DNA from: Pseudobacteriovorax sp.
Lineage (GTDB): Bacteria; Bdellovibrionota_B; Oligoflexia; Oligoflexales; Oligoflexaceae
Direction: 5' to 3'
Assembly (NCBI GenBank): GCA_013215145.1
Contig: JABSRP010000003.1
Coordinates: forward strand, 90,381 to 154,380
DNA length: 64,000 nt
The position numbers and the translations under genes are program-made. Each line of letters starts with the position of its first letter. Positions within the stretch are counted from its first letter, which is position 1. Below, in pieces: positions 63,248-64,000 of this stretch. A model generated the notes under the pieces. It saw only the letters and a list, made by a program, of their open reading frames with translations, made no database searches and was not told where the DNA came from.

Positions 63248-64000
63248 ATGGGAGAATCATATAAGAGGCGTGATCCAGAACGGGCCATTCTGTATCAGGT
63301 TTTGGAGCAGAATTTGGCGGATTTTTTTAGGGATTTAGAAAGTAACCCGGATCAAAAGCCACTGCCGTACTTCGTGAGAAAAGAGTTTGAAAAATTCCTA
63401 AGCTGCGGTCTTCTAAGACATGGTTTTGTTAGGTTGAAATGCTCAGATTGCTCAGAATCACTCCTTGTGGCTTTTAGCTGCAAGTGCCGAGGTTTTTGTC
63501 CAAGTTGCGCAGGCCGGAGAATGTCAGAGAGGGCTATAAACCTTACGGATGATGTGATTCCTTTTGTGCCAACAAGGCATTGGATCTTATCGGTGCCCTT
63601 TGAATTGCGTTATTGGATGGCTGCCGATGACGATCTTTTGAAAAAAGTGAACGGGATCTTCTGCGCAGAAATTAATAACTACCTCCGCAAGAAAGCGAGA
63701 AAACTCGGTGTTAAGGGTGGAGAAACAGGGATAGTATCGTTTCTTCAGAGAGCGGGAGGAGCGCTCAATTTGAATCTTCACTATCATCTTCTGGTCTTGG
63801 ATGGTCTTTACACTACAGGAGAGGATGGTAGCCCAATTTTCACCCGTGTTCCAGGGATAGAGAACGATGAGTTGGCCTGCATAGTGCGGGGAGTCTCTCG
63901 TCGAGTGATCAAGTATTTGCGGAAGACGAGGCGTCTATCAGAATACGGTGAAGCGGTATATATCGGTGACGGAGACTATGAAGAACATGAAGCATTGTTT
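63248..64000 (+). CDS. Second IS91-type transposase, copy B (partial)
   Basis: The ATG at 63248 corresponds to the start in copy A. It gives 251 codons without a stop: CSDCSESLLVAFSCKCRGFC, PSCAGRRMSER, VPTRHWILSVPFELRYW and the HUH motif LNLNLHYHLLVLDG are intact. The C-terminus lies outside the window. It may be the only working transposase of this copy. Confidence 0.8.
   Translation, partial: MGESYKRRDPERAILYQVLEQNLADFFRDLESNPDQKPLPYFVRKEFEKFLSCGLLRHGFVRLKCSDCSESLLVAFSCKCRGFCPSCAGRRMSERAINLTDDVIPFVPTRHWILSVPFELRYWMAADDDLLKKVNGIFCAEINNYLRKKARKLGVKGGETGIVSFLQRAGGALNLNLHYHLLVLDGLYTTGEDGSPIFTRVPGIENDELACIVRGVSRRVIKYLRKTRRLSEYGEAVYIGDGDYEEHEALF

Larger units (their letters stand above)
61919..64000 (+). 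mobile_element. IS91-family element, copy B (runs off window)
   Basis: It begins with GTTCTT, a spacer and GAGAACT, as in copy A, and carries TATAAT at 62015. The first transposase gene has an internal 94-bp deletion relative to copy A; the second is open to the window end. The two copies are about 85-90% identical by eye, so they are not a recent duplication. Confidence 0.75.

Overview
The window looks like a chromosomal stretch from a free-living or predatory-lineage deltaproteobacterial relative (Bdellovibrionota/Oligoflexia-like). This placement is inference, based on moderate GC, many lipoproteins and secreted trypsin-like proteases, 7TMR-DISM receptors coupled to class III cyclases, CheA-like kinases with Hpt domains, DUF6502 and a PilZ-acyltransferase. 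No rRNA, tRNA or CRISPR array was recognised.

Layout. 1-9.7 kb: 5' part of a membrane kinase with an Hpt domain, a SCO1/thioredoxin-like pair, a DISM-cyclase gene broken by two in-frame TAA codons, oligopeptidase B, a secreted orphan and a trypsin-like lipoprotein. 9.7-11.9 kb: an insertion-sequence graveyard (IS1182/IS5-like, IS66 and IS3 remnants). 11.9-18.35 kb: a 939-aa DISM-PAS-Hpt-CheA-like kinase, a second trypsin-like lipoprotein, a CXXCH lipoprotein and a DISM receptor cut off by a complete IS66 element (18.34-20.84 kb). 21-25.7 kb: a P-loop kinase-like gene, a small gene enclosed by 71-bp inverted repeats, a hydrolase-TetR-DUF523 cluster, and an Imm26-like gene beside a degraded partner. 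25.8-26.8 kb: a photoactive yellow protein (PYP) domain fused in frame to the zinc-finger end of an IS91 transposase, followed by a 204-bp MITE. 27-41.5 kb: a DISM cyclase, small membrane proteins, spondin-domain and duplicated-domain surface proteins, a region of interlocking inverted repeats, an LLM oxidoreductase, an M19-like metallohydrolase, a CBS protein and a frameshifted CapA-like gene. 41.7-44.7 kb: an IS91-family element with two HUH transposases. 44.9-49 kb: a DISM cyclase, an IS256 fragment and an esterase. 49.4-53.8 kb: a tight operon of an FAD-linked oxidase, a class IIIb-like cyclase and a PilZ-acyltransferase. 54-59.7 kb: DUF6502 plus a 59-aa lipoprotein, a vWA-like lipoprotein, a cupin, and an envelope operon including a Hint-domain lipoprotein. 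60-64 kb: a DISM cyclase whose 5' end abuts a second, partly deleted IS91 copy that runs off the window.

How it fits together. The dominant theme is envelope sensing feeding cyclic-nucleotide and phosphorelay signalling. There are five class III cyclase genes (one broken), a sixth truncated DISM receptor and two Hpt kinases. The four DISM cyclases share a juxtamembrane motif and all lack the usual catalytic Asn. Around them, IS91, IS66, IS256 and IS3-type elements have truncated, fused or displaced genes. The most striking products are the IS91-PYP fusion and the inverted-repeat cassette.
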